A DNA stretch of 64,000 nucleotides from positions 2,528,001-2,592,000 of the forward strand of contig NZ_OY776217.1 of NCBI RefSeq assembly GCF_963675455.1, read 5' to 3'. The notes below the pieces were generated by a model. The model worked only from the letters and a program-made list of their open reading frames with translations. It made no database searches and was not told the DNA's origin. Both the position numbers and the translations under genes were made by a program. Numbering within the stretch: the stretch's first letter is position 1; each line of letters begins with the position of its first letter. Shown here one piece after another: positions 16,679 to 24,463 of this stretch. Source of the stretch: Emcibacter sp. (lineage in GTDB: Bacteria; Pseudomonadota; Alphaproteobacteria; Sphingomonadales; Emcibacteraceae).

Positions 16679-17746
16679 ATGATCGAAGCAAACCAGTTTA
16701 GGGGTCACGAGCAACTTGTCTATCTGCATGACAAGGAAACCGGCATGAAGGCAATTATCGCCATCCATGACACGACATTGGGTCCGGCAGGCGGCGGGTG
16801 CCGCATGTGGCCCTATGACAATGAAATGGATGCCATTGCGGATGCCCTGCGTCTGTCTCGCGGCATGAGCTACAAGAATGCGGTTGCCGGTCTCAAACTT
16901 GGCGGCGGCAAGTCGGTCATTATCGGCAACCCGCATGGCGACAAGAGCGAGGAAATGTTCCTGGCATTCGGTCGTATGGTGGAAAGTCTGGGCGGTAAAT
17001 ATATCGCTGCCGAGGATGTGGGGATTTCCGTGGAGGACATGGAAATTGTCGCCCGGGAAACCAGACATGTTATCGGCCTGAATGAAGGCGAACACGCCAG
17101 CGGCGATCCGTCGCCCTTTACCGCCGATGGTGTTTTCGAGGGAATTCGCGCGGCAGTAAAATACAAGCTGGGAACAGAAGACCTGAACGGACTGACAATT
17201 GCCGTGCAGGGTGTTGGTCATGTTGGCTATTACCTCTGTCGTCACCTGCATAATGCGGGTGCGAAACTGGTTGTTTCCGACATTCACCAGCCGTCCCTTG
17301 ACCGGACTGTTGCCGAATTCGGCGCCACTGTGGTTTCTCCGGCTGAAATTTTGACCGTGGAATGCGACGTGTTGTGCCCCTGTGCGCTGGGCGCGGTCCT
17401 TAATGACGAAACAATCCCCGCCCTGAAAACAACCATTGTCGCCGGTGCTGCCAATAATCAGTTGGCCCGGGACGAACATGGCCAGATGCTGAAGGATCGC
17501 GGTATCCTTTATGCGCCGGACTATGTGATCAATGCAGGCGGCATCATCAATGTTTCCGCCGAAGCCCGCGGTGAATATGACGTGGATTGGGTGCGGCAGA
17601 AAGTAGCCAATGTCTATAATACGCTATTGACCATTTACCGCCGGTCTGACGAGGAGAACCGCCCGACCAATGTCATTGCGGACGAACTGGCTGAGGAAAT
17701 TATTGCTGCCGGTCGCGCCCGGACCAAAAAGGGAAAAGCAGCCTGA
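16679..17746 (+). CDS. Glu/Leu/Phe/Val dehydrogenase (leucine-dehydrogenase-like)
   Basis: This NAD-dependent amino-acid dehydrogenase would turn a branched-chain or aromatic amino acid into its 2-oxo acid and ammonia. The 355-residue protein has GPAGGGCRMWPY, the catalytic and substrate lysines in the segment SYKNAVAGLKLGGGKS (about 64-80), the Asp motif AAEDVG, and the Rossmann signature VQGVGHVGYYL. The end carries NVIADELAEEII. Length and motifs fit leucine/phenylalanine dehydrogenases better than hexameric glutamate dehydrogenases. GAGGAAG upstream supports ATG 16679. Placed right after IOR, it could supply the arylpyruvate or branched 2-oxo acid that IOR uses; the exact substrate is inferred. 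Confidence 0.92.
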   Translation: MIEANQFRGHEQLVYLHDKETGMKAIIAIHDTTLGPAGGGCRMWPYDNEMDAIADALRLSRGMSYKNAVAGLKLGGGKSVIIGNPHGDKSEEMFLAFGRMVESLGGKYIAAEDVGISVEDMEIVARETRHVIGLNEGEHASGDPSPFTADGVFEGIRAAVKYKLGTEDLNGLTIAVQGVGHVGYYLCRHLHNAGAKLVVSDIHQPSLDRTVAEFGATVVSPAEILTVECDVLCPCALGAVLNDETIPALKTTIVAGAANNQLARDEHGQMLKDRGILYAPDYVINAGGIINVSAEARGEYDVDWVRQKVANVYNTLLTIYRRSDEENRPTNVIADELAEEIIAAGRARTKKGKAA

Positions 17747-17858
17747 GTGCAGGCTGACAGGAGCCAATAGGGCGGGCATCGGCGGGACCAGTTATCTGTC
17801 TGGAACGCCGGTGCTTCAGCTTTTCGCTTTCACCGCTCCGCCAGAAGTCATTTGCCAT

Positions 17859-17914
17859 TCCTCTGTCCTCTATCCTCTATCCTCTGCCCTCTATCCTTTG
17901 CCCGCATCCTCTTC
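17859..17914. repeat. Degenerate heptanucleotide tandem array, unit TCCTCTR
   Basis: Eight consecutive 7-base units: the first four are TCCTCTG, TCCTCTA, TCCTCTA, TCCTCTG and the next two CCCTCTA, TCCTTTG. The last two (CCCGCAT, CCTCTTC) are decayed. The array sits about 200 bases before kynU in a non-coding gap. Confidence 0.85.
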
Positions 17915-18041
17915 TTTGACATATTTGTCTGTTTAGATGGTTTCCTGGCGCAGTTTTTGCTGTTTTTTCCGGTCAGAAAAGAATTACTGACAGGGAAAAC
18001 AGTGGTAACTTTTCCAGTACGAAAACAGATTAAATCAAGTG

Positions 18042-18060
18042 CCGGGAATATCATTCCCGG
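18042..18060. promoter_or_regulatory. Perfect inverted repeat, possible operator before kynU
   Basis: CCGGGAAT-ATC-ATTCCCGG has eight-base arms and a three-base centre, 55 bases before the kynU start. No T-run follows, so it is not a terminator. It could be a regulator site; the regulator is unknown. Confidence 0.5.
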
Positions 18061-18115
18061 ATATGGTAAACGGGATTTCCGAACAAGCGAAATTTCCGAT
18101 AAGGAGTGTAACTGA

Positions 18116-19351
18116 ATGCTGACCCGTGAACAGTGTGAGGATCTGGACCGTTCCGATCCGCTGGCTTCTTTCCGGAATGAGTTTGAACTGCCTGACGACG
18201 TCATCTATCTGGACGGCAATTCTCTTGGACCGCTGCCGAAAAAGGCCAAAGAACGGGCCCGGGAAGTGGTCGAGCAGGAATGGGGTCAGGACCTGATCAA
18301 AAGCTGGAACAAGGCCGGCTGGTTCGAGCTGTGTGAGCGGCTTGGCAATAAAATCGCCGGCCTGGTCGGGGCCGGGCCGGGCGAGGTGATTGTCTGTGAC
18401 AATACCAGCATTAACCTGTTCAAGGTACTGAGCCTGGCGCTTGATATGAAGGCCGACCGTCGCAAGATCCTGATGGAAGGGTCCAACTTTCCGACCGATG
18501 TCTATGTGGCCCAGGGACTGGCCAAACATCTGGGATACGGCCATGAGGTGATATTTGCCGAACGGGAACAGCTTCTTGACGCCATTACCGAGGATGTGGC
18601 CGTGGTTTCTTTGGTGCATGTTCATTACAAGACGGGACGCATCCAGGATGTGAAGGCCATTGCCGAAAAGGCCCGGTCCGTCGGCGCCCTTGTGGTTTGG
18701 GATCTTTGCCATTCAACCGGTGCGGTGCCGGTGGACCTGGAAGACTGGAAAGCGGATTTCGCTGTCGGTTGCGGCTATAAATACCTGAACGGCGGGCCGG
18801 GTGCGCCGGCCTTTATCTATGTGGCCAAACGGCACCAGGGCAGGTTTCGGCAACCGCTGGACGGCTGGTGGAGCCACAAGGCGCCGTTTGAATTCGCCCG
18901 TGATTATGAACCGGCGGAGGATATCTGGCAGATGATGACCGGCACCCAGCCGATCCTGTCCATGGCCCTGCTTGAGGTTGGCGTCGACATGATGGCCCGG
19001 GCTGACATGGGGCTGATGCGCGAAAAATCCAAACGGCTCGGCGACCTGTTCATCCAGTTGATTGATGAAAAACTGGACGGATACGGCTTCGAAATCGTCA
19101 GCCCGCGTGAGGCAGACGAGCGTGGCAGCCAGGTCTCCCTGACCCATGACTGTGGTTTCGCCATCATCCAGGCCCTGATCGAAAAGAATATCATTGGTGA
19201 TTTCCGGGCACCGGACATCCTGCGCTTTGGCTTTGCCCCGCTTTATGTCCGTTACAGCGACATCTGGGACACGGTGGAGTGTCTGGAAGAGATCATGCGG
19301 AAGAACTTGTGGAATTTGCCTGAATACCAGGCAAAGGCTGCTGTGACCTGA
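18116..19351 (+). CDS. kynU: Kynureninase
   Basis: Kynureninase is a PLP enzyme that cleaves kynurenine to anthranilate and alanine in tryptophan breakdown. The 411-residue protein has the family start SDPLASFRNEFELPDDVIYLDGNSLG-like region (residues 10-40), the PLP-contacting Asp in VWDLCHSTGA, and the PLP lysine in GCGYKYLNGGPG at about residue 222. Typical RQPLDGWW and APDILRFGFAPLY motifs are present. AAGGAG lies just before the ATG. No kynA or kynB lies in the window, so tryptophan 2,3-dioxygenase and formamidase, if present, are elsewhere. Together with IOR and the amino-acid dehydrogenase it extends the amino-acid degradation district. A strong terminator follows. Confidence 0.96.
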   Translation: MLTREQCEDLDRSDPLASFRNEFELPDDVIYLDGNSLGPLPKKAKERAREVVEQEWGQDLIKSWNKAGWFELCERLGNKIAGLVGAGPGEVIVCDNTSINLFKVLSLALDMKADRRKILMEGSNFPTDVYVAQGLAKHLGYGHEVIFAEREQLLDAITEDVAVVSLVHVHYKTGRIQDVKAIAEKARSVGALVVWDLCHSTGAVPVDLEDWKADFAVGCGYKYLNGGPGAPAFIYVAKRHQGRFRQPLDGWWSHKAPFEFARDYEPAEDIWQMMTGTQPILSMALLEVGVDMMARADMGLMREKSKRLGDLFIQLIDEKLDGYGFEIVSPREADERGSQVSLTHDCGFAIIQALIEKNIIGDFRAPDILRFGFAPLYVRYSDIWDTVECLEEIMRKNLWNLPEYQAKAAVT

Positions 19352-19380
19352 TCCGTCACGGCATTACTGTCCGACTTGAG

Positions 19381-19408
19381 GCCCCGGTTCAATGCCGGGG
19401 CTTTTTTT
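19381..19408 (+). terminator. Rho-independent terminator after kynU
   Basis: Stem GCCCCGG (19381-19387) pairs with CCGGGGC (19395-19401), loop TTCAATG, followed by seven T. Confidence 0.92.
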
Positions 19409-19462
19409 ATTCACACTTGCGTATGAAATCGTGTAACCTTCTGAAAAACAAGGGTGTGTATC

Positions 19463-20965
19463 ATGGGAAGTTTCTCCGCGCTGTCGATAAATTTTATCGA
19501 AATACTGGCTTATCTGTTCCTGTTTGTGGTCGGCACGCTAATCATCTGGGTCGCCATCCTCTATGTGGTCGACAAGACCCAGACCGAAAGTACGCTCAGG
19601 CGCAACTTTCCGGTCATCGCCCGCTTTCGTTATTTCTTTGAACATCTGGGGGAGTTTTTCCGCCAGTATTTCTTTGCCATGGATCGGGAGGAAATGCCCT
19701 TCAACCGGGCCGAACGTTCCTGGTGTTACCGGGCGGCCAAGGATGTGGACTCAACCATTGCCTTCGGATCATCCCGGGATCTGCGCCCCGTCGGTACGGT
19801 CTATTTTGTCAATACCGCCTTTCCCCATCTGGACGAGGAAATCCAGGAGCCGGGCCCGGTCACCATCGGCCCCCATTGTCGCCGTCCCTATGAGACCGAC
19901 AGCCTGCTGAATGTGTCGGGCATGAGTTATGGCGCCCTGTCGGTGCCGGCGATCCGCGCCCTGTCCCTCGGAGCAAAAAAGGCAGGCGTCTGGATGAACA
20001 CCGGGGAAGGGGGACTGTCGCCCTATCATCTGGAAGGCGGCTGTGACATTGTTTTCCAGATCGGCACCGCCAAATTCGGCGTACGCAAGCCCGGAGGGGG
20101 ATTTGACGAGGAAAAACTGAAGGCCGTTGCCGCACATGAGCAGGTCAAGATGTTTGAAATCAAGCTGAGCCAGGGCGCCAAGCCCGGCAAGGGCGGTATC
20201 CTGCCGGGTGTCAAGGTCACCCCGGAAATTGCCGAAATCCGGGGTATCGAGGTGGGCAAGGACGCCATCAGCCCGAACCGTCATCCGGAAATCAAAAGTG
20301 TCAGTGATCTTCTGGATATGGTTCATTACGTCCGGGAAGTGACCGGAAAGCCTGTGGGATTCAAAAGTGTTATGGGCCACGAGGGTTTTTACCGGGACCT
20401 GTGTGAAGAAATTGCCATGCGCGGCGAAGAAAGCGCACCGGACTTTATCACCGTCGACAGCGCCGATGGCGGTACCGGGGCGGCGCCTATGAGCCTGATT
20501 GACAATATGGGTGTGCCGATCCGCGAAAGCCTGCCCCTTCTGGTCGATATCCTCAAGGCCACAGGCCTGCGTCAGAGGATCAGGGTCTGCGCCAGCGGCA
20601 AGCTGATCACCCCGTCGGAAGTGGCCTGGGCCTATTGTGCCGGCGCGGACTTTGTCAATTCAGCCCGGGGATATATGTTTGCACTCGGCTGCATCCAGTC
20701 TCTCCAGTGCAACAAGAATACCTGTCCCACCGGCATCACCACCCATGACAAGAAACTGCAGTACGGCCTCAACCCGGCAGACAAGGCGGTCCGGGTCTAT
20801 CATTATGCCAAAAACATGGAAAAGGAAGTGAAGATCATCGCCCACAGTTGCGGTGTCGACAGTCCGCGGCAATTGACCCGGGATCATGCCCGGCTGCGTA
20901 TGGATAACGGCAAGTCAGTGCTGATGTCGGAACTTTACCCGGAACTGGGCATGGATATTGAATAA
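19463..20965 (+). CDS. FMN-binding glutamate-synthase family membrane protein
   Basis: Residues 1-40 form membrane-spanning segments (FIEILAYLFLFVVGTLIIWV). The rest is the FMN/TIM-barrel domain of glutamate synthase: NVSGMSYGALSVPA, GEGGLSPYH, the SAGGGTG-like DSADGGTGAAP, and near residue 409 the cysteine set C-x5-C-x4-C (CIQSLQCNKNTCPTG) that binds a 3Fe-4S cluster. The amidotransferase domain of GltB is missing, so this is a stand-alone synthase-like oxidoreductase anchored to the membrane; such proteins are widespread but their reaction is not settled. ATG at 19463 has AAGGG eight bases upstream; GTG at 19454 is less likely. It lies alone after the kynU terminator. Confidence 0.88.
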   Translation: MGSFSALSINFIEILAYLFLFVVGTLIIWVAILYVVDKTQTESTLRRNFPVIARFRYFFEHLGEFFRQYFFAMDREEMPFNRAERSWCYRAAKDVDSTIAFGSSRDLRPVGTVYFVNTAFPHLDEEIQEPGPVTIGPHCRRPYETDSLLNVSGMSYGALSVPAIRALSLGAKKAGVWMNTGEGGLSPYHLEGGCDIVFQIGTAKFGVRKPGGGFDEEKLKAVAAHEQVKMFEIKLSQGAKPGKGGILPGVKVTPEIAEIRGIEVGKDAISPNRHPEIKSVSDLLDMVHYVREVTGKPVGFKSVMGHEGFYRDLCEEIAMRGEESAPDFITVDSADGGTGAAPMSLIDNMGVPIRESLPLLVDILKATGLRQRIRVCASGKLITPSEVAWAYCAGADFVNSARGYMFALGCIQSLQCNKNTCPTGITTHDKKLQYGLNPADKAVRVYHYAKNMEKEVKIIAHSCGVDSPRQLTRDHARLRMDNGKSVLMSELYPELGMDIE

Positions 20966-20982
20966 CGAATTGGGGAACTCTC

Positions 20983-22131
20983 TTGAATAAATTATATCGC
21001 TATTTCCAGATGGGCTGCATGCTGCTGATGTTCACTACTACTGTTGCGGCTAATGGTCAGGACAACCCGGGGACCGCCACGCTAGACGGTGATAAGAATA
21101 TAGACAACAGTAGCGCGTCGATAGAGAGCTTGATACTACGCTCGGACAACGGGGATGTAGCGGCCCAGTTAGAACTGGCAAAGCTATATGGACATGGGAA
21201 AAGGGGGCTGCAAAAGGATCTCGCTAAGGCTGCAGAACTTTATGGAAAGGCCTCTGAGCAGGGCAATCTGGAGGCCCGATTTACGCTTGGCATGATATAT
21301 GTGACTGGTTCGGGTGTAGAACGTGATCTCGAAAAGGGATTATTACTCAGCAATCAGGTCGCGGAACAGGATGTTAAGTACCGCATAGCGCTTGGAAAAA
21401 TCTATCTTAAGGGCAATTTTGTACAACAGGATTACGAAAAGGCCCGATACTGGTTCGAAAAAGCTGCCAAAGACGGTTCGCCGGAAGGAATGGCACAACT
21501 TGGCGGACTTTACGAAACTGGCCGTGGCGTAGAACAGGACGATACGAAAGCATTTAAATGGTTGCTGAAATCTGCAGAACAGGGGTATCCGCCCGGTGAG
21601 TTTGTGGTTGCTCGCTTTTACCAACTTGGACAGCTTGTTCCCCAGAACCTCGGTCTTGCAGTCGAATGGTACAGGAAGGCAGCGGATCAGGGCCTCCCCA
21701 CTGCCCAGAACATGCTCGGGATGATGTATTTGGCCGGGCAGGGTGTAGGTGTTGATTACAAACAGGCTGAAGGCTGGTTTCTTAAAGCCGATACAGAAGA
21801 CTTCGCTAATGCCCAGTATAACCTCGGGGTATTGTATAGCCGGGAGGGGACCGGGATACAGGACCTGGAGAAGTCTGTGGAATGGTTAACCAAGGCGGCA
21901 AAAAACAAGCACTACATGGCGCAATACAGGCTTGGCCTTGCCTTTGAAAAGGGGAGTGGTGTCGAGCAAGATTTGGTGATGGCCTATTACTGGATTAGTG
22001 TGGCGAGGTTTAGTGGCTATAGCAGTTTGTGGGAAACCGCTGACAAACTGGCCAAGAAGATGAAGCCGCACAATTACGAGCGCGCCGAACGAATGGTGGA
22101 AGAATGGAAGAGGATCAACAAGGTCAAGTGA
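20983..22131 (+). CDS. Secreted Sel1-repeat (TPR-like) protein
   Basis: The 382-residue protein has a signal peptide ending near VAANG (about residue 24). About eight Sel1-type repeats follow from residue 50, each with the A..LG..Y..G.GV..D..KA..W..KAA pattern (for example YLAGQGVGVDYKQAEGWFLKA). Sel1 repeats are helical scaffolds for protein-protein contacts, often in envelope or signalling complexes. No enzyme domain is present. The start is TTG at 20983 with GGGGA about seven bases upstream; no better in-frame ATG exists before the signal peptide. Only 17 bases separate it from the preceding gene, so they may share a transcript. Its codon use looks more AT-rich than the upstream genes. Partners are unknown. 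Confidence 0.85.
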   Translation: MNKLYRYFQMGCMLLMFTTTVAANGQDNPGTATLDGDKNIDNSSASIESLILRSDNGDVAAQLELAKLYGHGKRGLQKDLAKAAELYGKASEQGNLEARFTLGMIYVTGSGVERDLEKGLLLSNQVAEQDVKYRIALGKIYLKGNFVQQDYEKARYWFEKAAKDGSPEGMAQLGGLYETGRGVEQDDTKAFKWLLKSAEQGYPPGEFVVARFYQLGQLVPQNLGLAVEWYRKAADQGLPTAQNMLGMMYLAGQGVGVDYKQAEGWFLKADTEDFANAQYNLGVLYSREGTGIQDLEKSVEWLTKAAKNKHYMAQYRLGLAFEKGSGVEQDLVMAYYWISVARFSGYSSLWETADKLAKKMKPHNYERAERMVEEWKRINKVK

Positions 22132-22284
22132 TGGTTAGTCTGTTTTCGACGGTTTGTCTCAATTGCCGGGCGTTTTATCTGGTTTGACTGTACAGGACTT
22201 GTAGTTTTATGCAGAATGTCTCCAAAGAAAACGACAAGATACTGAGTTTCAGGCAATTAAGTAACCGGGTGATATAACCAGACA

Positions 22285-23013
22285 ATGGGGCTTCACAGAT
22301 TTAAATATTACGACCTGGTGATGGCGGCGTTTGTCACCGTGCTGGTCTGTTCCAACCTGATCGGTCCGGCCAAGGTGGCGTCGCTGGAAGTCTTCGGCGC
22401 ACCCTTCGTTTTCGGCGCCGGCGTGTTGTTCTTTCCCCTGTCCTATGTGTTCGGTGATATCCTGACGGAAGTTTACGGTTACGCCCGGGCCCGCAAGGTG
22501 ATCTGGGCGGGCTTTGCCGGTCTGGCGTTCGCCTCTTTCATGAGCTTTGTCGTGGTTGAACTGCCGCCGGCCGAGGGCTGGGGACAGCAGGAAATTTATG
22601 CGTCCGTGTTCGGCCAGGTGCCGCGGATTGTTTTTGCCTCGCTCAGCGCCTTTTTCGTCGGTGAAATCGTCAATGCCTATGTGATGGCGAAAATGAAGGT
22701 CTGGACCGAAGGGCGGCATCTCTGGACCCGGACTATCGGTTCAACCATTGTCGGGCAGGCGGCGGACAGCCTGATTTTCTATCCGGTGGCTTTCCTGGGG
22801 ATCTGGAGCACCGATCTTGTGATCCAGGTGATGATCAGCAATTTCCTCCTCAAGGTCGGTTGGGAAGCCGTGTTGACGCCAGTCACCTACCGCATTGTTG
22901 CGGCCCTTAAAAAAGCCGAGGGCGTCGATGTCTATGATACGGAAACAAACTTCACCCCCTTCAGCCTGGAGACCACAGACGATGATCCGGAAGAGGAGGC
23001 GGAAAAGGCATGA
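22285..23013 (+). CDS. Queuosine-precursor transporter (YhhQ/VUT family)
   Basis: The 242-residue inner-membrane protein has about six hydrophobic spans and the family signature VCSNLIGPAKVA... with FFPLSYVFGDILTEVYGYARAR (in part) and the end motif KVGWEAVLTPVTYRIV. E. coli YhhQ imports preQ0/preQ1 for queuosine formation in tRNA. The queA and tgt genes are about 37 kb downstream in this window, so a matching pathway is present. Start ATG 22285 has only a weak upstream ribosome site. The 3' end overlaps the next gene by four bases (ATGA). No preQ1 riboswitch could be recognised before it. The C-terminal tail is acidic. Confidence 0.9.
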   Translation: MGLHRFKYYDLVMAAFVTVLVCSNLIGPAKVASLEVFGAPFVFGAGVLFFPLSYVFGDILTEVYGYARARKVIWAGFAGLAFASFMSFVVVELPPAEGWGQQEIYASVFGQVPRIVFASLSAFFVGEIVNAYVMAKMKVWTEGRHLWTRTIGSTIVGQAADSLIFYPVAFLGIWSTDLVIQVMISNFLLKVGWEAVLTPVTYRIVAALKKAEGVDVYDTETNFTPFSLETTDDDPEEEAEKA

Positions 23014-23942
23014 AAAGGCTGCTGTCCCTGCTTTTCCTTATCTGTGTTTTATCGCCTGCATCGCTTCGGGCAGGAGAGACATTCGAAAAATTCAAACTTC
23101 AGGCCACCTATCACGCCTATTGGGCCGGGTTTGTGGTCTCCACCATCACGTCGGAGGTCTATCTGGCCAAGGACAGTTACAAGGTAATGGTCTCCTATCA
23201 GACCCGGGGCCTGTTGAGCTTTTTCAGCAAGGCGGAAAGCACCACCTATGCCAAGGGACTGATTGATAAAGAGGGTTACCTGCTGCCGCTGGTCTATAAA
23301 AAACAGGGACACTGGGGCGACACCCATTACAAGCATGTGCTGGAGCGCGAGCCGGGAAGCGGCGAACCGCTGACCATCGGTATCTATAACGAGGATAAAA
23401 AATGGGTGCGGGAGCCGGTACCGGAGAAATTCTGGAACTATGTGGACCCGATGACCTATATGCTCAATCTGTTCACCGAAAACCGGGCCAATATCCAGAC
23501 CCTGGGTAAGGACAAGAAATATGTCAGCGAACCGGTCTTTGACGGTTCTGCGGCCGTTGAATACAGCTATAATTGTCCGACAGTGGAAAAACTGCCGAAA
23601 AACCGTAAATCCCTCTATGAGGGGGACGCTATTGTCTGTGAGTTTACCGAGAAACTTCTGTCCGGAAAAATCCGCGGCAAGCGGGAATATGAAGATAAAA
23701 AGGAAAGCTCCGAGCCCCAGATGTTCAAGCTCTGGGTCGTGCCCTGGAAGGACCTGCCTTTTGTCATTCCGGTCAAATCTGAATTTTCCACCGGCTGGGG
23801 TACTGTAAACGTCTATCTGTCGCAACTGGACCTGGAGGTCTTCGTTGATGAGGATGAGGCTTCAGCAGACAGGAAAGATGAGAATGATAAAGCCGACAAC
23901 GATAATCAGGGCCGGAAAGAATTTCTGGACGGCAATCTATAG
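23010..23942 (+). CDS. DUF3108 domain-containing periplasmic protein
   Basis: The 310-residue protein starts with a clear signal peptide (KRLLSLLFLICVLSPASLRA, cleavage near residue 21). A single DUF3108 domain follows, with the beta-rich pattern FKLQATYHAYWAGFVVSTI, YQTRGLLSFFSKAES and FWNYVDPMTYMLNL. The function of DUF3108 is not known; members are exported and beta-barrel-like. The last 35 residues are a low-complexity acidic stretch (DEDEASADRKDENDKADND). The ATG overlaps the stop of the transporter gene, so both are probably translated together. The 3' end overlaps the convergent DUF1330 gene by six bases. Confidence 0.88.
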   Translation: MKRLLSLLFLICVLSPASLRAGETFEKFKLQATYHAYWAGFVVSTITSEVYLAKDSYKVMVSYQTRGLLSFFSKAESTTYAKGLIDKEGYLLPLVYKKQGHWGDTHYKHVLEREPGSGEPLTIGIYNEDKKWVREPVPEKFWNYVDPMTYMLNLFTENRANIQTLGKDKKYVSEPVFDGSAAVEYSYNCPTVEKLPKNRKSLYEGDAIVCEFTEKLLSGKIRGKREYEDKKESSEPQMFKLWVVPWKDLPFVIPVKSEFSTGWGTVNVYLSQLDLEVFVDEDEASADRKDENDKADNDNQGRKEFLDGNL

Positions 23943-24362
23943 CTCAACACCTGATCCGTCGCATTTGTAGATACGGGAATCAAGTAACCCTGCCACTCTG
24001 TGAACGGCAAGTTCCAGATAGGCCGGGGTCACCAGCAGGTCGAGAAAAACCTGTGTATTCGGATACCAGATCAGGTAGAAACGATCCCAGTTTTCGTCCA
24101 TCGGGCCAATGAATATATTTTTTACGGCCTCACCGATCAGAAGTCGGGCCCCGATTTTCTCGGCAATGATACTGGCGTTTCTGGCATATCGTTCTTCGAA
24201 AGCTTCACGGCCGGAGCAGGGCACGTGATCGCTACCGTCAGGGTAGAAGGCATTTTCCCGGAACCGGACCAGATTGACCATCAGGATCGGCAGGTCGGGA
24301 TCACCGGAAGTGAACTCTTCTATCTGCTGGTCTGTGGGAAATACATACATGTTTGCGCTCAA
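23937..24362 (-). CDS. DUF1330 domain-containing protein
   Basis: The 141-residue cytoplasmic protein has the DUF1330 (dimeric alpha-beta barrel) pattern: PILMVNLVRFRENAFYPDG, AFEERYARNASIIAEKIGAR, then FIGPMDENWDRFYLIWYPN and FLDLLVTPAYLELAVHR. The function of this family is unknown; the fold is shared with small monooxygenases and chlorite-dismutase relatives. It is convergent with the DUF3108 gene and its last codons overlap it. The spacing to the next gene on the right (100 bases) leaves room for a promoter of its own. Confidence 0.85.
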   Translation of the reverse strand: MSANMYVFPTDQQIEEFTSGDPDLPILMVNLVRFRENAFYPDGSDHVPCSGREAFEERYARNASIIAEKIGARLLIGEAVKNIFIGPMDENWDRFYLIWYPNTQVFLDLLVTPAYLELAVHRVAGLLDSRIYKCDGSGVEL

Positions 24363-24463
24363 ATAATACTGTGATGTCCAGGTTCTTGCTTTTTACAGTT
24401 TAGCAGATAGAATTTGTCTTGGTATAATGAATTCATTCTAACATTTTATAATTGGGGGATCTA

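Larger units (their letters stand above)
17747..18115. other. Intergenic region upstream of kynureninase
   Basis: No gene is seen in these 369 bases. The region holds a heptanucleotide array (17859-17914) and a perfect inverted repeat (18042-18060), described separately. Opposite-strand frames here are by-products of the heptad array. Confidence 0.5.

Noticed and set aside
17859..17914. Possible CRISPR array
   Set aside because: Units are 7 bases with no spacers, so this is a simple tandem repeat.
17848..18204. 118-codon minus-strand frame with RGQRIEDRGQR-like repeats
   Set aside because: The repeats come from translating the TCCTCTR array in reverse, and the frame overlaps the kynU start.
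22160..22284. preQ1 riboswitch before the queuosine-precursor transporter
   Set aside because: I looked for the short hairpin with A-rich tail and anti-terminator and could not find a convincing match.
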